Positions 49,569-60,896 of a DNA stretch of 64,000 nt are shown one piece after another. Both the position numbers and the translations under genes were made by a program. The DNA is from Paucilactobacillus wasatchensis (GTDB lineage Bacteria; Bacillota; Bacilli; Lactobacillales; Lactobacillaceae), in NCBI RefSeq assembly GCF_000876205.1, contig NZ_AWTT01000003.1, positions 1-64,000 on the forward strand, in the 5' to 3' direction. The first letter of the stretch is position 1, and each line of letters opens with the position of its first letter. The notes beneath the pieces are model-generated. The model ran no database searches. It had not been told where the DNA came from and saw only the letters and a list, made by a program, of their open reading frames with translations.

Positions 49569-50210
49569 TTATAATTTAGCATGTAAATTTTCAATTTCTG
49601 GTACTTCAAAGCCTTTTCGTTCTAAATTGTGGACTATTTTTTGTAATAGGGCCTCAGAAACACCAGCTGGCAATGTAAATAAAATTCGCCGAACGACGTT
49701 AGGCTCTTGCAGATCTAGTGAAATACAATTGGCGATCGGAGTGTATTTAGTGATGGCTTTAGCCATGCTAACCAATGAGCCACGTTCATCACGTGTAGTT
49801 ACGGTCAAAACGTAGCTACCTGCATGGATATTCCATCCTTCGGCTAGCATACTAAGTAATTTAGTGTGGGTTAAAATACCGTAAAATCGACTTTGTTCAT
49901 CTAGCACTGCGATGTAAGGCAAATCTTTGATTGAAAAAAAGATATTAAAGAATGCAGCGTTGACTGAAATAAATTTAGTGGAATTTTTTAATAGATTAGT
50001 TACGGGCAATGACATATCACCACCTCGTGATTTATGCCGATAAATATGCATCTTGTAAATGTTACCTCGAAAAATTTGTCCCGTATTATCCAATACAGGA
50101 ACGCAACGAAAATCAGATTCTTCCAGAATTTCAAGTGCCTCTGCCAGCGTTGTATCTTCTTGCAGTGTGGTTAAATTCTCTTTTGTTTTTACTAATGACT
50201 TGATTAACAT
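49569..50210 (-). CDS. cbpA: CBS-ACT domain protein, CbpA-like
   Basis: The 213-residue protein has two CBS domains (residues 1-135, with DFRCVPVLDNTGQIFRGNIY and LPYIAVLDEQSRFYGILT) and a C-terminal ACT-like domain (YVLTVTTRDERGSLVSMAKAI) in residues 138-213. This layout matches CbpA of Listeria, a c-di-AMP-binding protein. Ligand binding here is inferred. It stands alone between the mazF terminator and ldh. Confidence 0.75.
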   Translation of the reverse strand: MLIKSLVKTKENLTTLQEDTTLAEALEILEESDFRCVPVLDNTGQIFRGNIYKMHIYRHKSRGGDMSLPVTNLLKNSTKFISVNAAFFNIFFSIKDLPYIAVLDEQSRFYGILTHTKLLSMLAEGWNIHAGSYVLTVTTRDERGSLVSMAKAITKYTPIANCISLDLQEPNVVRRILFTLPAGVSEALLQKIVHNLERKGFEVPEIENLHAKL

Positions 50211-50400
50211 ATGGTTAAAACCTCATTTAACTTTCTCTGTAAAGTGCCCTATTAATAATAGCATAGATATTGTAATTATGAGAAAAACATTAGAAATTAG
50301 GAATTTATTTTTAAATAAAGTGGGTTTAAGTGTGAAATGTTGCATACATTTCTCGCATAAGTCTTGGCTGCTTACTTTTGCAAATAGCGGCGGATGTCAA

Positions 50401-50449
50401 TATAAAAAGGAAATCGGGTCATAAAGCTAACCCGGTTTCCTTTTTATAT
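50401..50449. terminator. Terminator of ldh, bidirectional
   Basis: AAAAAGGAAA and CGGGT pair with ACCCG and TTTCCTTTTT. On the minus strand it closes the ldh transcript. Confidence 0.88.
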
Positions 50450-50473
50450 CGTTATACGATGGTATTTAAATGT

Positions 50474-51529
<1,056 letters not shown>

Positions 51530-51564
51530 TTACTGTAATTTAAGCTGCGAAAAAGGGTTTCTTG

Positions 51565-51640
51565 TTGTGTTGTGATTAACGACTGGTTTATAATGATACC
51601 TGGCATTGCTGACCGGATTAGTATCCGTTCGGCCTTTTTT
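51565..51640 (+). terminator. Promoter followed at once by a terminator, upstream of pth-mfd
   Basis: TTGTGT (51565-51570) and TATAAT (51589-51594) are 18 bases apart, so transcription should start near 51601. GCTGACCGGAT (51608-51618) pairs with ATCCGTTCGGC (51623-51633) with mismatches, followed by TTTTTT (51635-51640). The only visible product would be a 40-base RNA unless read-through occurs. No other promoter is seen before pth, so this may be an attenuator. Confidence 0.65.
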
Positions 51641-51669
51641 GCATCAGATTGGGAAGGAATTTTAGAATA

Positions 51670-52227
51670 ATGAAAATGATTGTTGGATTAGGTAATATTG
51701 GACCGCAATATGATCATACGCGACATAACACTGGCTTCATGGCAATTGACCACTTCTGTCATGAACATGAGTTGACTTTTAAACGTTCCAAAATGGAAGC
51801 AATGGTTGCAACTGGTGTCGTCTTGGATCAAAAGGTGATTGTGGTAAAGCCGACAACTTATATGAATGAATCAGGACGGGCAGTTAAACCACTGATGGAT
51901 TATTACGATGTTGATATCACCGATTTGGTCATCATTCATGATGATATGGATTTACCAGTTGGCAAGATTCGGTTAAAAACACACGGCTCAGCTGGTGGTC
52001 ACAATGGGCTTAAAAGCTTAATTAGCCATTTAGGAACACAGCAATTTAATCGCATTAAAGTGGGTATCGATCACCCACAAAAAGTTCGAGTGGTAGATTA
52101 TGTGCTGGGTAAATTTAAAACAGAGCAAATAAAATCATTTAATGATAGTTTAATTCAAGCAGTAAGTGCCATTGATGACTGGCTTGAGGGTGAAACATTC
52201 GATCAATTAATGAACCAATTTAATTAG
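51670..52227 (+). CDS. pth: Peptidyl-tRNA hydrolase
   Basis: The 185-residue enzyme frees tRNAs from peptidyl-tRNA. Motifs are MIVGLGNIGPQYDHTRHNTGF with the catalytic His near residue 20, KPTTYMNESG, DDMDLPVG with the catalytic Asp near 93, and GSAGGHNGLKS. The ATG at 51670 is chosen by family alignment; GGGAAGGAA lies about 13 bases upstream. It leads the pth-mfd block. Confidence 0.96.
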   Translation: MKMIVGLGNIGPQYDHTRHNTGFMAIDHFCHEHELTFKRSKMEAMVATGVVLDQKVIVVKPTTYMNESGRAVKPLMDYYDVDITDLVIIHDDMDLPVGKIRLKTHGSAGGHNGLKSLISHLGTQQFNRIKVGIDHPQKVRVVDYVLGKFKTEQIKSFNDSLIQAVSAIDDWLEGETFDQLMNQFN

Positions 52228-52247
52228 TTTCTTAAAGGAGAACAACG

Positions 52248-55200
52248 GTGCAGTTAGAACATTTATTAGAACAAATGCCTGAGTTTGACCAAATTCTAGG
52301 TAAAATTAACGCTCACGAACGCCAATTAATTACCGGTATCTCCGGCTCTGCGCGGACACTTTTATTGAGCGCATTAACAAAAAAATTAACGCATCCACAA
52401 ATTATCGTGACTGATTCTTTATTCCACATGGACCAAGTGGCTGCTGATTTGATGAATCGATTACCGGAAGCAAAAGTCCTCGAGTTTCCGGCTGAAGAAA
52501 TGATTGCGGCAGAAGTAGCTACTAGCTCACCCAATTATCGGTTGCAGCGGGTACAAGCACTCCACGCCTTAATTGCGGACGAAAATTGTATCATTGTCAC
52601 TTCAACTTCTGGGGTTAATCGGCTGTTACCAGCGCCAACTGTGTTTGAACAAGCTGTGATTAATGTCAAAGTTGGTGGTGAATTGGACCCTGAACAAACA
52701 AAAATTTTGCTGAGTTCAATGGGCTATCGTCATGAAAAAATGGTGTTACGACCAGGTGACTTCGCAGTTCGAGGTTCAATTATTGATATTTACCCATTAA
52801 ATACGGATTATCCAGTACGAATTGATTTGTTTGACACTGAAATTGACTCACTGCGTTATTTTGACGCCAGTGATCAACGGAGCGTTAAAAATATTGACCA
52901 AGTGTCTATCTTACCGGCAACCGATTTTGTGGTCGCACCCGCAGATTTTGAATCGATTGAAGCGCGCCTACAGGCTGAATTTAAGAAAGCACAAGGTAAA
53001 CTAAGTGATGATAATGCAAGCACGCACTTGGAACAATCCATTTCACCATTATTAAAAGCGTTAGCACATCAGCAATTAGTGCCAGAAATGCTTGAACTCG
53101 CTAATTTGGTGTATCCGGAAAAAAATTCGATTTTGGATTATTTATCACCGGAGGGTGGACTATTCATTGATGATTACCCGCGCATTGTGGATGCACAAAA
53201 ACAGTTGCAGACTGATGAAAGCAACTGGCTGACAGATAAGGTGGAACAACAACAATTGTTTTCAACTGCATCTCTGGGCAATGATTTTACAAATCAGATT
53301 CGTACAGATAAACATGCTCAAGTTCTGTTTGCTTTATTTCAAAAAGGATTGGGGCAACTACGATTTAGTCAGTTGACCAACTTAATTACACGTAATATGC
53401 AGCAATTTTTCGGCCAACTACCGATCTTGAAAACTGAAATTCAGCGTTGGAATAAGCAAAAGCAAACTGTTGTCATTATGGTTAATGGTCAAGATCGAAT
53501 GCAGAAAATCAATTCGACGCTGCATGACTTTGGGATCGCGGTGACAGAAACGAAACCAGATGACATTCAACCGAAAACAGTCCAGTTAATTGCAGCAGGG
53601 TTGCAAAACGGGTTTGAATTTCCAGGTGCGAATTTAGTCGTGATCACCGAAGCCGAAATGTTTAAGCAAGTAAAAAAGAAACGAGTTCGGCAACAGACAC
53701 TTGCGAATGCTGAACGAATTAAAAGCTATACTGATCTCAAACCTGGTGACTATGTGGTACATGTTAACCATGGAATTGGGCAGTTTACAGGCATTCAAAC
53801 ACTCGAAGTTGATGGCGTCAAACAAGACTATATGACGATTGATTATCAAAAAAATGCTCAAATTTTTGTACCAATTACGCAACTTAATTTAGTACAAAAG
53901 TATGTGTCGTCAGAAGCAAAAACACCCCACATTAATAAGCTTGGCGGTAGTGAATGGGCTAAAACTAAGCGTAAAGTGGCAGCTAAAATTGAAGATATTG
54001 CTGATGAATTAGTTGAGTTATATGCAGCACGCGAGGCTGAAAAAGGGTATGCGTATCCTAAAGATGATAACTACCAAGACCAGTTTGAAGGAGATTTTCC
54101 TTATACAGAAACACGCGATCAACTCCGCAGTTCAGAAGAGATAAAAAAAGATATGGAACGTATTAAGCCGATGGATCGCTTGCTGGTCGGCGATGTTGGC
54201 TATGGCAAAACAGAGGTAGCACTGCGAGCTGCTTTTAAGGCAATTGAAGCTGGTAAACAGGTGGCATTTTTGGTGCCCACGACTATTTTGGCCCAACAAC
54301 ACTATGATACAATGCAAAACCGGTTCGAAGGCTATCCTGTTAATATCGGACTGATGTCTCGCTTTAGGACAACTAAACAGGTTCATGAGACTGAAGACGA
54401 CCTGCGCAGCGGTAAATGCGACATTGTGGTTGGCACACACAGATTGTTATCAAAAGACATCAAATTTAAGGATCTTGGCTTACTTATTATTGATGAGGAA
54501 CAGCGATTTGGAGTCAAACACAAGGAAAAATTAAAGCAGTTAAAATCAAATGTTGATGTCTTAACATTAACAGCTACTCCGATACCCCGAACGCTTCACA
54601 TGTCGATGCTTGGTGTACGAGACTTATCAGTAATTGAAACGCCACCAGCCGGCCGATTTCCAATTCAAACCTATGTCATGGAACAAAATGCTGGGGCGCT
54701 GCGCGACGGGATCATGCGTGAAATGCAACGCGGTGGTCAAGTCTATTACCTGCATAATCGGGTGGCGGACATTGAAAAAACCGTTAGTGAGATACAAACT
54801 TTGGTACCAGAGGCGCGCGTGGGTTACATTCACGGGCAGATGAACGAGTCACAGCTAGAAGGGGTTTTGTATGATTTCGTTCGTGGTGAGTACGATGTGT
54901 TGGTGACTACCTCAATTATTGAAACTGGAGTGGATATACCTAATGTGAATACTCTTTTCGTTGAAAATGCCGACCGAATGGGGTTAGCCCAACTATATCA
55001 AATTCGCGGTCGAATTGGTCGCAGTAACCGAGTGGCTTATGCGTACTTTATGTACCAGGCCAATAAGGTATTGACAGAAGTCAGTGAAAAACGGTTGGCA
55101 GCAATTCGTGATTTTACCGAATTGGGTTCTGGCTTCAAAATTGCGATGCGTGATTTATCTATTCGTGGTGCAGGTAACTTGTTAGGCAAACAGCAACATG

Positions 55201-55793
55201 GCTTTATTGACTCAGTTGGCTATGATTTATATTCGCAAATGTTAGCTGATGCAGTTGCTCAAAAGCAAGGCAAGCAGGTAGCTGAGAAATCTGATAGTGA
55301 AATTGAACTGGGTGTTGAAGCATATTTGCCTACAGACTACATCGAAGATCAGCGTCAGAAAATTGAAATTTACAAAGAAATTAGAAAAGCTGAAAATGAA
55401 GATCAACTGGTTGAAACGCAGGGTGATTTGATTGACCGTTTTGGTGACTATCCAGTGCAGGTTGGAAACTTGCTCATCATTGGTAAAATTAAATTATTTA
55501 GTGATTTAGCGTTACTACAAAAGGTTAGAAAACAAAATGATTTAATTTTTATTTCGCTCTCAAAGCGAGCCAGTGAGATTGTTGCACCAAAAATAATTTT
55601 ACAGCAGCTCGCTAAAACGGATTTTAAATCGACAATTGGGGAGACAGAGCAAAAACTACAAATTAAACTTGTTATTCAACCAAAAATGAGTCAGTCAACG
55701 TGGCTGGCCCAGTTAACTGATTTCGTTGGTTCGTTAGCACAGGCAGTTCACGATAGCGAGGATAAACGTGAAGCAAAAGTCACATCTTCATAA
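52248..55793 (+). CDS. mfd: Transcription-repair coupling factor Mfd
   Basis: The 1181-residue protein frees stalled RNA polymerase and recruits UvrA. Domains in order: UvrB-like N-terminal part, the RNA polymerase interaction domain (YTDLKPGDYVVHVNHGIGQF near residue 495), a RecG-like translocase with GDVGYGKTEVALRA near 645 and DEEQRFG near 750, a TRG motif, and the C-terminal domain. The start is a GTG behind AAAGGAG. It overlaps the next gene by 26 bases. Confidence 0.97.
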   Translation: MQLEHLLEQMPEFDQILGKINAHERQLITGISGSARTLLLSALTKKLTHPQIIVTDSLFHMDQVAADLMNRLPEAKVLEFPAEEMIAAEVATSSPNYRLQRVQALHALIADENCIIVTSTSGVNRLLPAPTVFEQAVINVKVGGELDPEQTKILLSSMGYRHEKMVLRPGDFAVRGSIIDIYPLNTDYPVRIDLFDTEIDSLRYFDASDQRSVKNIDQVSILPATDFVVAPADFESIEARLQAEFKKAQGKLSDDNASTHLEQSISPLLKALAHQQLVPEMLELANLVYPEKNSILDYLSPEGGLFIDDYPRIVDAQKQLQTDESNWLTDKVEQQQLFSTASLGNDFTNQIRTDKHAQVLFALFQKGLGQLRFSQLTNLITRNMQQFFGQLPILKTEIQRWNKQKQTVVIMVNGQDRMQKINSTLHDFGIAVTETKPDDIQPKTVQLIAAGLQNGFEFPGANLVVITEAEMFKQVKKKRVRQQTLANAERIKSYTDLKPGDYVVHVNHGIGQFTGIQTLEVDGVKQDYMTIDYQKNAQIFVPITQLNLVQKYVSSEAKTPHINKLGGSEWAKTKRKVAAKIEDIADELVELYAAREAEKGYAYPKDDNYQDQFEGDFPYTETRDQLRSSEEIKKDMERIKPMDRLLVGDVGYGKTEVALRAAFKAIEAGKQVAFLVPTTILAQQHYDTMQNRFEGYPVNIGLMSRFRTTKQVHETEDDLRSGKCDIVVGTHRLLSKDIKFKDLGLLIIDEEQRFGVKHKEKLKQLKSNVDVLTLTATPIPRTLHMSMLGVRDLSVIETPPAGRFPIQTYVMEQNAGALRDGIMREMQRGGQVYYLHNRVADIEKTVSEIQTLVPEARVGYIHGQMNESQLEGVLYDFVRGEYDVLVTTSIIETGVDIPNVNTLFVENADRMGLAQLYQIRGRIGRSNRVAYAYFMYQANKVLTEVSEKRLAAIRDFTELGSGFKIAMRDLSIRGAGNLLGKQQHGFIDSVGYDLYSQMLADAVAQKQGKQVAEKSDSEIELGVEAYLPTDYIEDQRQKIEIYKEIRKAENEDQLVETQGDLIDRFGDYPVQVGNLLIIGKIKLFSDLALLQKVRKQNDLIFISLSKRASEIVAPKIILQQLAKTDFKSTIGETEQKLQIKLVIQPKMSQSTWLAQLTDFVGSLAQAVHDSEDKREAKVTSS

Positions 55794-57351
55794 TATATTT
55801 CAAGGCGCTCTAATTTTGACGGCTTCTAATTTAATCGCCAAAATTCTAAGTGCAGGCTATCGAATTCCATTACAAAACTTAGTGGGAAATACTGGCTTTT
55901 ACGTCTATCAGCAAGTGTACCCGTTATATGGGATTGGGGTTACCTTGGCACTGAGTGGATTGCCAGTTTTTATTTCTAAGCTGGTGGCTGAACAAAACTC
56001 GCAACTTGAAAAGGAGCTACTCGTTCGTCAGTTATTGAAAATTTTGGGTGTTTTAGCCTTGATTTTAGTGATTGGTGGTTGGTTAAGTGCGCCGTTGATC
56101 GCTGAAATGATGGGTGATCGAATGTTGACCTCGGTAATTCGCAGTGTGGTTTTGATGTTTTGCGTGATGCCGATCTTAGCGGTTGGGCGTGGTTACTGGC
56201 AAGGTAAGTACAATATGGTGCCCACCGCCACGTCTCAGTTAGTTGAGCAAGTTGTGCGGGTGACAATTGTGATTAGCGCTGCAGTGGTGGCCCACCAGTT
56301 TCATTGGGATGTGTACAAAATGGGCTCAGCCGCAATGATAAGTGCCATTATTGCAGGTGTTTTTGCGAGCTTTATTTTAGGGCCATCTTTATGGCAAATA
56401 ATTAGCCGACCACACAACACTCAACTTACACGTAGTCCAATTCTTCCATTAATCAAGCGGTTAGTGGTGGAAGGCGGGATTGTGTGTCTATTTGCGGCAT
56501 TAATTGTTCTATTTCAATTAATTGATTCATTTACAGTTAAACGAGGATTGGTCGGGTCTGGTCTATCAGCAACACATGCCAAAGCACTAAAAGGAGTGTT
56601 TGATCGAGGCCAACCATTGGTCCAATTGGGGCTGGTTATCGCAACTTCTTTTTCGACAATGTTACTGCCAGCGCTGACAGCTAGCCATGTTGCAGGCAAA
56701 CTAGTTGAATTTAGGCGCTCGTTTCGTTTTGCCTTGCACATGTGCATTACGATGTCACTGTTCGCAGCAGGGGGCTTGATTGTGTTGATGCCCCAAATTA
56801 ATCTGTTACTCTTTGCCAGTCGAGCTGGTAGTCTCGCGCTAGCAGTAAGCATGTTGAACATTGTTTTGGTTGCCGTGATTACCACGTATAGTGGTGCTTT
56901 GCAAAGTTTAAATCAATTCTCAGTGACAGCGGTGGGACTCATCGGTGGTCTGGGAGTTAAAGCGGTGCTTAATTTTTATTTAGTGAAACATTTCGAAATT
57001 GTGGGCGCTGCTGTTGGCACAGTTCTAGGCTTATTGGTGACAGTGCTAATCATCAGATCAGCGTTTCCTACACAATTGCGACGATTAACTAGTGATTGGT
57101 CGTTTCGACTTAAATTAGTTGGGATCTGTGCCATAATGATGGTGGCTGTCAAAGTCACTTGTATCATTAGTATGCAAATATTTGGGGTCACAAGAATGGC
57201 AATGTTGCCAACAGTATTTTTGTCAGTCCTTGTTGGCTGTTTGGTAGCATTGGGTACCGTTTTTTGGTGGCACCTATTTTCACTCAAAGAACTAGTCACG
57301 TTTCCGGGTGGCAAGCGGTTGTTAATATTAATGCGTCAATTAAAAAAGTAA
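55768..57351 (+). CDS. Polysaccharide/lipid flippase of the MOP superfamily (YabM-like)
   Basis: The 527-residue membrane protein has about fourteen hydrophobic segments and the MOP pattern [23 protein letters not shown] at the N terminus. In Firmicutes the gene after mfd encodes the YabM/MurJ-like group, which moves lipid-linked oligosaccharides across the membrane. Lipid II flipping or another glycan is possible. The GTG start lies within the end of mfd, behind GCGAGGA. Confidence 0.88.
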   Translation: MKQKSHLHNIFQGALILTASNLIAKILSAGYRIPLQNLVGNTGFYVYQQVYPLYGIGVTLALSGLPVFISKLVAEQNSQLEKELLVRQLLKILGVLALILVIGGWLSAPLIAEMMGDRMLTSVIRSVVLMFCVMPILAVGRGYWQGKYNMVPTATSQLVEQVVRVTIVISAAVVAHQFHWDVYKMGSAAMISAIIAGVFASFILGPSLWQIISRPHNTQLTRSPILPLIKRLVVEGGIVCLFAALIVLFQLIDSFTVKRGLVGSGLSATHAKALKGVFDRGQPLVQLGLVIATSFSTMLLPALTASHVAGKLVEFRRSFRFALHMCITMSLFAAGGLIVLMPQINLLLFASRAGSLALAVSMLNIVLVAVITTYSGALQSLNQFSVTAVGLIGGLGVKAVLNFYLVKHFEIVGAAVGTVLGLLVTVLIIRSAFPTQLRRLTSDWSFRLKLVGICAIMMVAVKVTCIISMQIFGVTRMAMLPTVFLSVLVGCLVALGTVFWWHLFSLKELVTFPGGKRLLILMRQLKK

Positions 57352-57367
57352 ATTGGAGGATTCAGAC

Positions 57368-57646
57368 ATGCGATTAGATAAATTTCTTAAGGTATCTCGA
57401 ATTATTAAGCGACGGTCAGTGGCCAAGGAGATTGCCGATCAAGGCCGTATTACAGTGAATGGTAATAGTGCCAAATCTTCAAGCAACGTGAGTGTGAATG
57501 ACCAACTGATAATTAAGTTCGGGAATAAAACAGAAACAATCAAAATTTTACAAATTATTGAAACAACCAAAAAAGATGAAGCAGAACACATGTATGAGAT
57601 TGTTGACGAGAGTTATAAAGAAGACTTTCGTAAGGGGTCCCGCTAG
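57368..57646 (+). CDS. rqcP: S4-domain ribosome quality control factor RqcP
   Basis: The 92-residue protein is a single S4 RNA-binding domain: [21 protein letters not shown] and [13 protein letters not shown]. It matches YabO/RqcP, which helps RqcH add alanine tails to stalled peptides on 50S subunits. The ATG at 57368 follows GGAGG. Its place before divIC is the classical one. Confidence 0.93.
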   Translation: MRLDKFLKVSRIIKRRSVAKEIADQGRITVNGNSAKSSSNVSVNDQLIIKFGNKTETIKILQIIETTKKDEAEHMYEIVDESYKEDFRKGSR

Positions 57647-57750
57647 GCCAATTAAATCGGTTTCAATCCTATGCTGCCTCAATTTGCTATAGACAAATAA
57701 TCAGGTGATTGATATACTTTAAGCAATTAATAGTAAAGGGGCATCTGTAA

Positions 57751-58164
57751 ATGGCACAAAATCACGAGAACAATGTTTCCCACATTCATACTGCCTATTC
57801 TAAGCAAGTCCTAGAACAGGAAGCGCAAAATGCTAGTGAACGTCGTCAGCTGATCAAGATTCGTAAGAAACGCTCGTTTGCGATCATCAGTGTATTTGTC
57901 GTGTTTGTGTTATTTTTTGGGGTACAAATTATTCAAAGCCGTGCCAGTTTACGCGATACCAATGCTCAGGTTGCTAAACAGGAAACTAAATTAAAGACTG
58001 TCAAAAAAACAAATCAGAATTTGAAGAAGCAAGTTAAATTATTAAATAACAGCGATTACCTGCAGAAGGTAATTCGGCAAAAGTATTATTACTCAAAACA
58101 GGGGGAGACAATTTACAATTTGCCGACTCAAACGACTGCTTCAACGACAACAAGTAGTAAGTAA
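57751..58164 (+). CDS. divIC: Septum formation protein DivIC
   Basis: The 137-residue bitopic membrane protein has a cytoplasmic basic segment (RRQLIKIRKKR), one membrane segment near residues 46-66 and an extracellular coiled coil with the DivIC/FtsB ending YLQKVIRQKYYYSKQGETIYNLP. It partners with DivIB and FtsL in the divisome. AAAGGGG lies before the ATG. A terminator follows. Confidence 0.93.
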   Translation: MAQNHENNVSHIHTAYSKQVLEQEAQNASERRQLIKIRKKRSFAIISVFVVFVLFFGVQIIQSRASLRDTNAQVAKQETKLKTVKKTNQNLKKQVKLLNNSDYLQKVIRQKYYYSKQGETIYNLPTQTTASTTTSSK

Positions 58165-58176
58165 TATTTTAACTAA

Positions 58177-58217
58177 GTTAGTGATTGGCCAAACATAAGG
58201 CCAGCACTAACTTTTTT
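58177..58217 (+). terminator. Terminator after divIC
   Basis: GTTAGTG and TTGGCC pair with GGCCA and CACTAAC, followed by TTTTTT. Confidence 0.85.
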
Positions 58218-58318
58218 ATTTTTTGCGGGTTATGAATCATGATTACTTTTTTGGTTTCCTCACTGTTTTAATCTGTGCTATACTCGAAATACAATACGCA
58301 AGGAGGATCTACTTTTTC

Positions 58319-58837
58319 ATGGCAATTGAAGTAGGAGCAAAAGTTTCAGGAAAAGTTTCAGGTATTACTAATTTTGGTGCATTTGTTGACTTGGAAGACC
58401 ATAAAACTGGCTTGGTTCATATTAGCCAAGTATCCAATAGCTTTGTCAAGGATATTCACGATGTTTTGTCGGTCGGAGACACAGTTATGGTTAAAGTAAT
58501 CTCTATTGGTGATGATGGTAAAATTGCATTATCTATCAAAGCTGCAAGTGACCAAGAACATGCGTCTAACGGTGGTAATCATGGTGGTAACAAACATTAT
58601 GAGCACCATAATCAACACTCTAGTTCAACTGGAGATAATCATCACGCTAGTCAGCACGGTTACTCACGGAGTAATCAGTCTGGTGGCTTTAAGGGTAATC
58701 GAGATAAAAAAGAGGGCGGCAAAGAGGATTTTGACGATTTATTGTCAGGCTTCTTGAAGGAAAGTGAATCACGGCTTTCAACTTTGCGCCATAATACTGA
58801 AGGAAAACGTGGCGGCCGTGGTGGTCGTCGCAGCTAG
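58319..58837 (+). CDS. yabR: S1 RNA-binding domain protein, YabR-like
   Basis: The 172-residue protein has an N-terminal S1 domain (VGAKVSGKVSGITNFGAFVDL, GLVHISQVS, GDTVMVKVISI) in residues 1-75, then a long disordered tail rich in Gly, His, Ser and Asn that ends GGRGGRRS. YabR and GSP13 bind ribosomes or mRNA. The ATG at 58319 follows AGGAGG; TGCTATACT upstream is an extended -10, so the longer frame to 58223 is excluded. Confidence 0.92.
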   Translation: MAIEVGAKVSGKVSGITNFGAFVDLEDHKTGLVHISQVSNSFVKDIHDVLSVGDTVMVKVISIGDDGKIALSIKAASDQEHASNGGNHGGNKHYEHHNQHSSSTGDNHHASQHGYSRSNQSGGFKGNRDKKEGGKEDFDDLLSGFLKESESRLSTLRHNTEGKRGGRGGRRS

Positions 58838-58867
58838 TAAAAGTAATCATTAATTATTGGAGTCAAT

Positions 58868-60262
58868 ATGGGGAAATTAACTTTACAAGCAAAATTCGAG
58901 CGGAACTTAGCACAGTACCGCTTTTTTAATTCACAAGAAACGGTTGTGTTAGCAGTTTCAACTGGCATTGATTCGATGACGTTGCTAGAACTGTTTTTAC
59001 GATTACCACAAAATAAAAGGCCCCAGATTGTGATTGCACATGTAAATCATGAATTGCGGGCACAAAGTGTGCAAGAAGAAGAGTACTTACGGTTATTTTG
59101 CCGGCGGCATCAATTAAAACTGGTAGTCAAACACTGGCCACTATCAGACCATCCTAATAGTGGAGTTGAAGTAGCTGCCAGAGATTTTCGGTACCAATTT
59201 TTTGCCGAATTGATGAAACAAACACATGCCAAAATACTAGTAACCGCACATCAAGCAAATGATCAGGCTGAAACTATTTTAATGAAGTTAACCCGTGGTG
59301 GTCAATTGTCTCAATTAGCTGGAATTGCCAATCAGCGCAAATTTGGTGACAATTATCTGATTCGACCACTAATTAATATTCCGCGCTCACAAATTAAGCA
59401 ATTTGCAGAACATGAGCAGGTAAAATGGTTCGAAGATGTTACTAATGCAGATCTAACAATTCAACGAAATCGGTATCGGCACCAAATTGTACCAAGTTTA
59501 CAAAAAGAGAACGTTGCAGTGATTGCTCATATCACAGATTATCAACAGCAATTGACGGACTTACTTAAATTTGCCCATACCCAGGTAGAACGAATAATTG
59601 AACAGGTTAGTGCTGAACATCAATTAAACGTTGACTTGTACTTAAAATTGACACAGACAAGTCAAAAAATAGTGCTGCGTCAATGGCTTGAAAATGATCA
59701 TGATGTTACCGATATTTCACAGGCGCAATTGGCTGAAATATATCAACTAATCAACAACTCAGCCAAGCCCCAGGGAATGATTCGATTGAATCAAGAGTTA
59801 GCACTAATTAAGGAATATCACTTTGCCTGGGTTGAAAAGATATCAAAGGTTGATAAATCAACTGCCAACAGTAGTCAGACTGTGCTAGAATTAGATCATT
59901 GGCAGACTATTAGCCAAGGTGAATCGATTGGCATTATAACACCTAAAAATGTACCAAATGAGCCAAACGTTGAGGTAACAGACATGTGGTTACCAAAGGC
60001 AGCCTTTCCGTTACAATTGCGGTTTTGGCAACCACAAGATTCATTGTTATTAAAGAATGGTCGTCATCAACTAGTCCGCCGAATTTTAATTGATCAGAAA
60101 TTAAGTAATGCTGAACGACAGCAGCAAATGGTGGTCACCAATTGTGATGATCAAGTTATCTGGGTGGTCGGTCGCAAGTTCGGCTGGTTTGCACGCCCAA
60201 CAGACTATCAAGAAATTTGGCAGCATGTTGCATTTGTTAGACGCTTTGGCAGAGGAGAATAG
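58868..60262 (+). CDS. tilS: tRNA(Ile)-lysidine synthase
   Basis: The 464-residue enzyme converts C34 of the Ile-CAU tRNA to lysidine so that it reads AUA. The PP-loop is VLAVSTGIDSMTLLE near residue 28, with Thr and Ile where most homologues have SGGxDS. AHVNHELRAQS, QANDQAETILMKL and NRYRHQIVPSL follow, with the C-terminal tRNA-binding domains. It ends two bases before hpt. Confidence 0.94.
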   Translation: MGKLTLQAKFERNLAQYRFFNSQETVVLAVSTGIDSMTLLELFLRLPQNKRPQIVIAHVNHELRAQSVQEEEYLRLFCRRHQLKLVVKHWPLSDHPNSGVEVAARDFRYQFFAELMKQTHAKILVTAHQANDQAETILMKLTRGGQLSQLAGIANQRKFGDNYLIRPLINIPRSQIKQFAEHEQVKWFEDVTNADLTIQRNRYRHQIVPSLQKENVAVIAHITDYQQQLTDLLKFAHTQVERIIEQVSAEHQLNVDLYLKLTQTSQKIVLRQWLENDHDVTDISQAQLAEIYQLINNSAKPQGMIRLNQELALIKEYHFAWVEKISKVDKSTANSSQTVLELDHWQTISQGESIGIITPKNVPNEPNVEVTDMWLPKAAFPLQLRFWQPQDSLLLKNGRHQLVRRILIDQKLSNAERQQQMVVTNCDDQVIWVVGRKFGWFARPTDYQEIWQHVAFVRRFGRGE

Positions 60263-60263
60263 C

Positions 60264-60803
60264 ATGGATAACGACATCGAACGAATTTTATATAGTAGAG
60301 ACGATATTGCTAAGGCAGCAAAACGACTTGGCAAGCAATTAACAAATGATTTTCAAGACAAACGACCGATCATTATTTCAGTACTGAAGGGTGCCATTTT
60401 ATTCACGGTCGATGTGATTAAGGAAATGGATGTTTACGCTGAGATTGATTTTATCGATGTTGCTAGTTATCATGGCGGGACACAGTCAAGCGGCGAAATT
60501 GACCTAGTTCGTGATATTGGCAGTGATATTGCCGGTCGTAACATTCTAATTATTGAGGATATTATTGATACAGGGAGGACCCTCAAGTATTTAATTGATT
60601 TATTGAAGTCGCGTAATGCGGCAGAGATCAAAGTCTGTACCTTGCTTGATAAAGAGGAAGGTCGATTGATTGATGTCAAAGCAGATTACGTTGGCTTTTC
60701 AGTGCCAAATGAATTTGTGGTTGGCTATGGTCTGGACTATCAAGAATTATATCGCAATTTACCATATGTCGGGGTTCTCAAACCGTCTGTTTATACGAAT
60801 TAA
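60264..60803 (+). CDS. hpt: Hypoxanthine phosphoribosyltransferase
   Basis: The 179-residue salvage enzyme makes IMP and GMP from bases and PRPP. The PRPP motif is ILIIEDIIDTGRTL near residue 98 and the ISVLKGAILF region near residue 41. The ATG at 60264 follows GAGGAG at the end of tilS. The tilS-hpt-ftsH order is highly conserved; in Bacillus both Hpt and TilS take part in ftsH regulation. Confidence 0.96.
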   Translation: MDNDIERILYSRDDIAKAAKRLGKQLTNDFQDKRPIIISVLKGAILFTVDVIKEMDVYAEIDFIDVASYHGGTQSSGEIDLVRDIGSDIAGRNILIIEDIIDTGRTLKYLIDLLKSRNAAEIKVCTLLDKEEGRLIDVKADYVGFSVPNEFVVGYGLDYQELYRNLPYVGVLKPSVYTN

Positions 60804-60896
60804 TGGATCGATAAATTAATAGTCAATGTTGGTCAATTGTGCTATCATAATTTTCATCAACATCAGACAGCTAGAGCTGTGAGATAGGAGGTAGTT

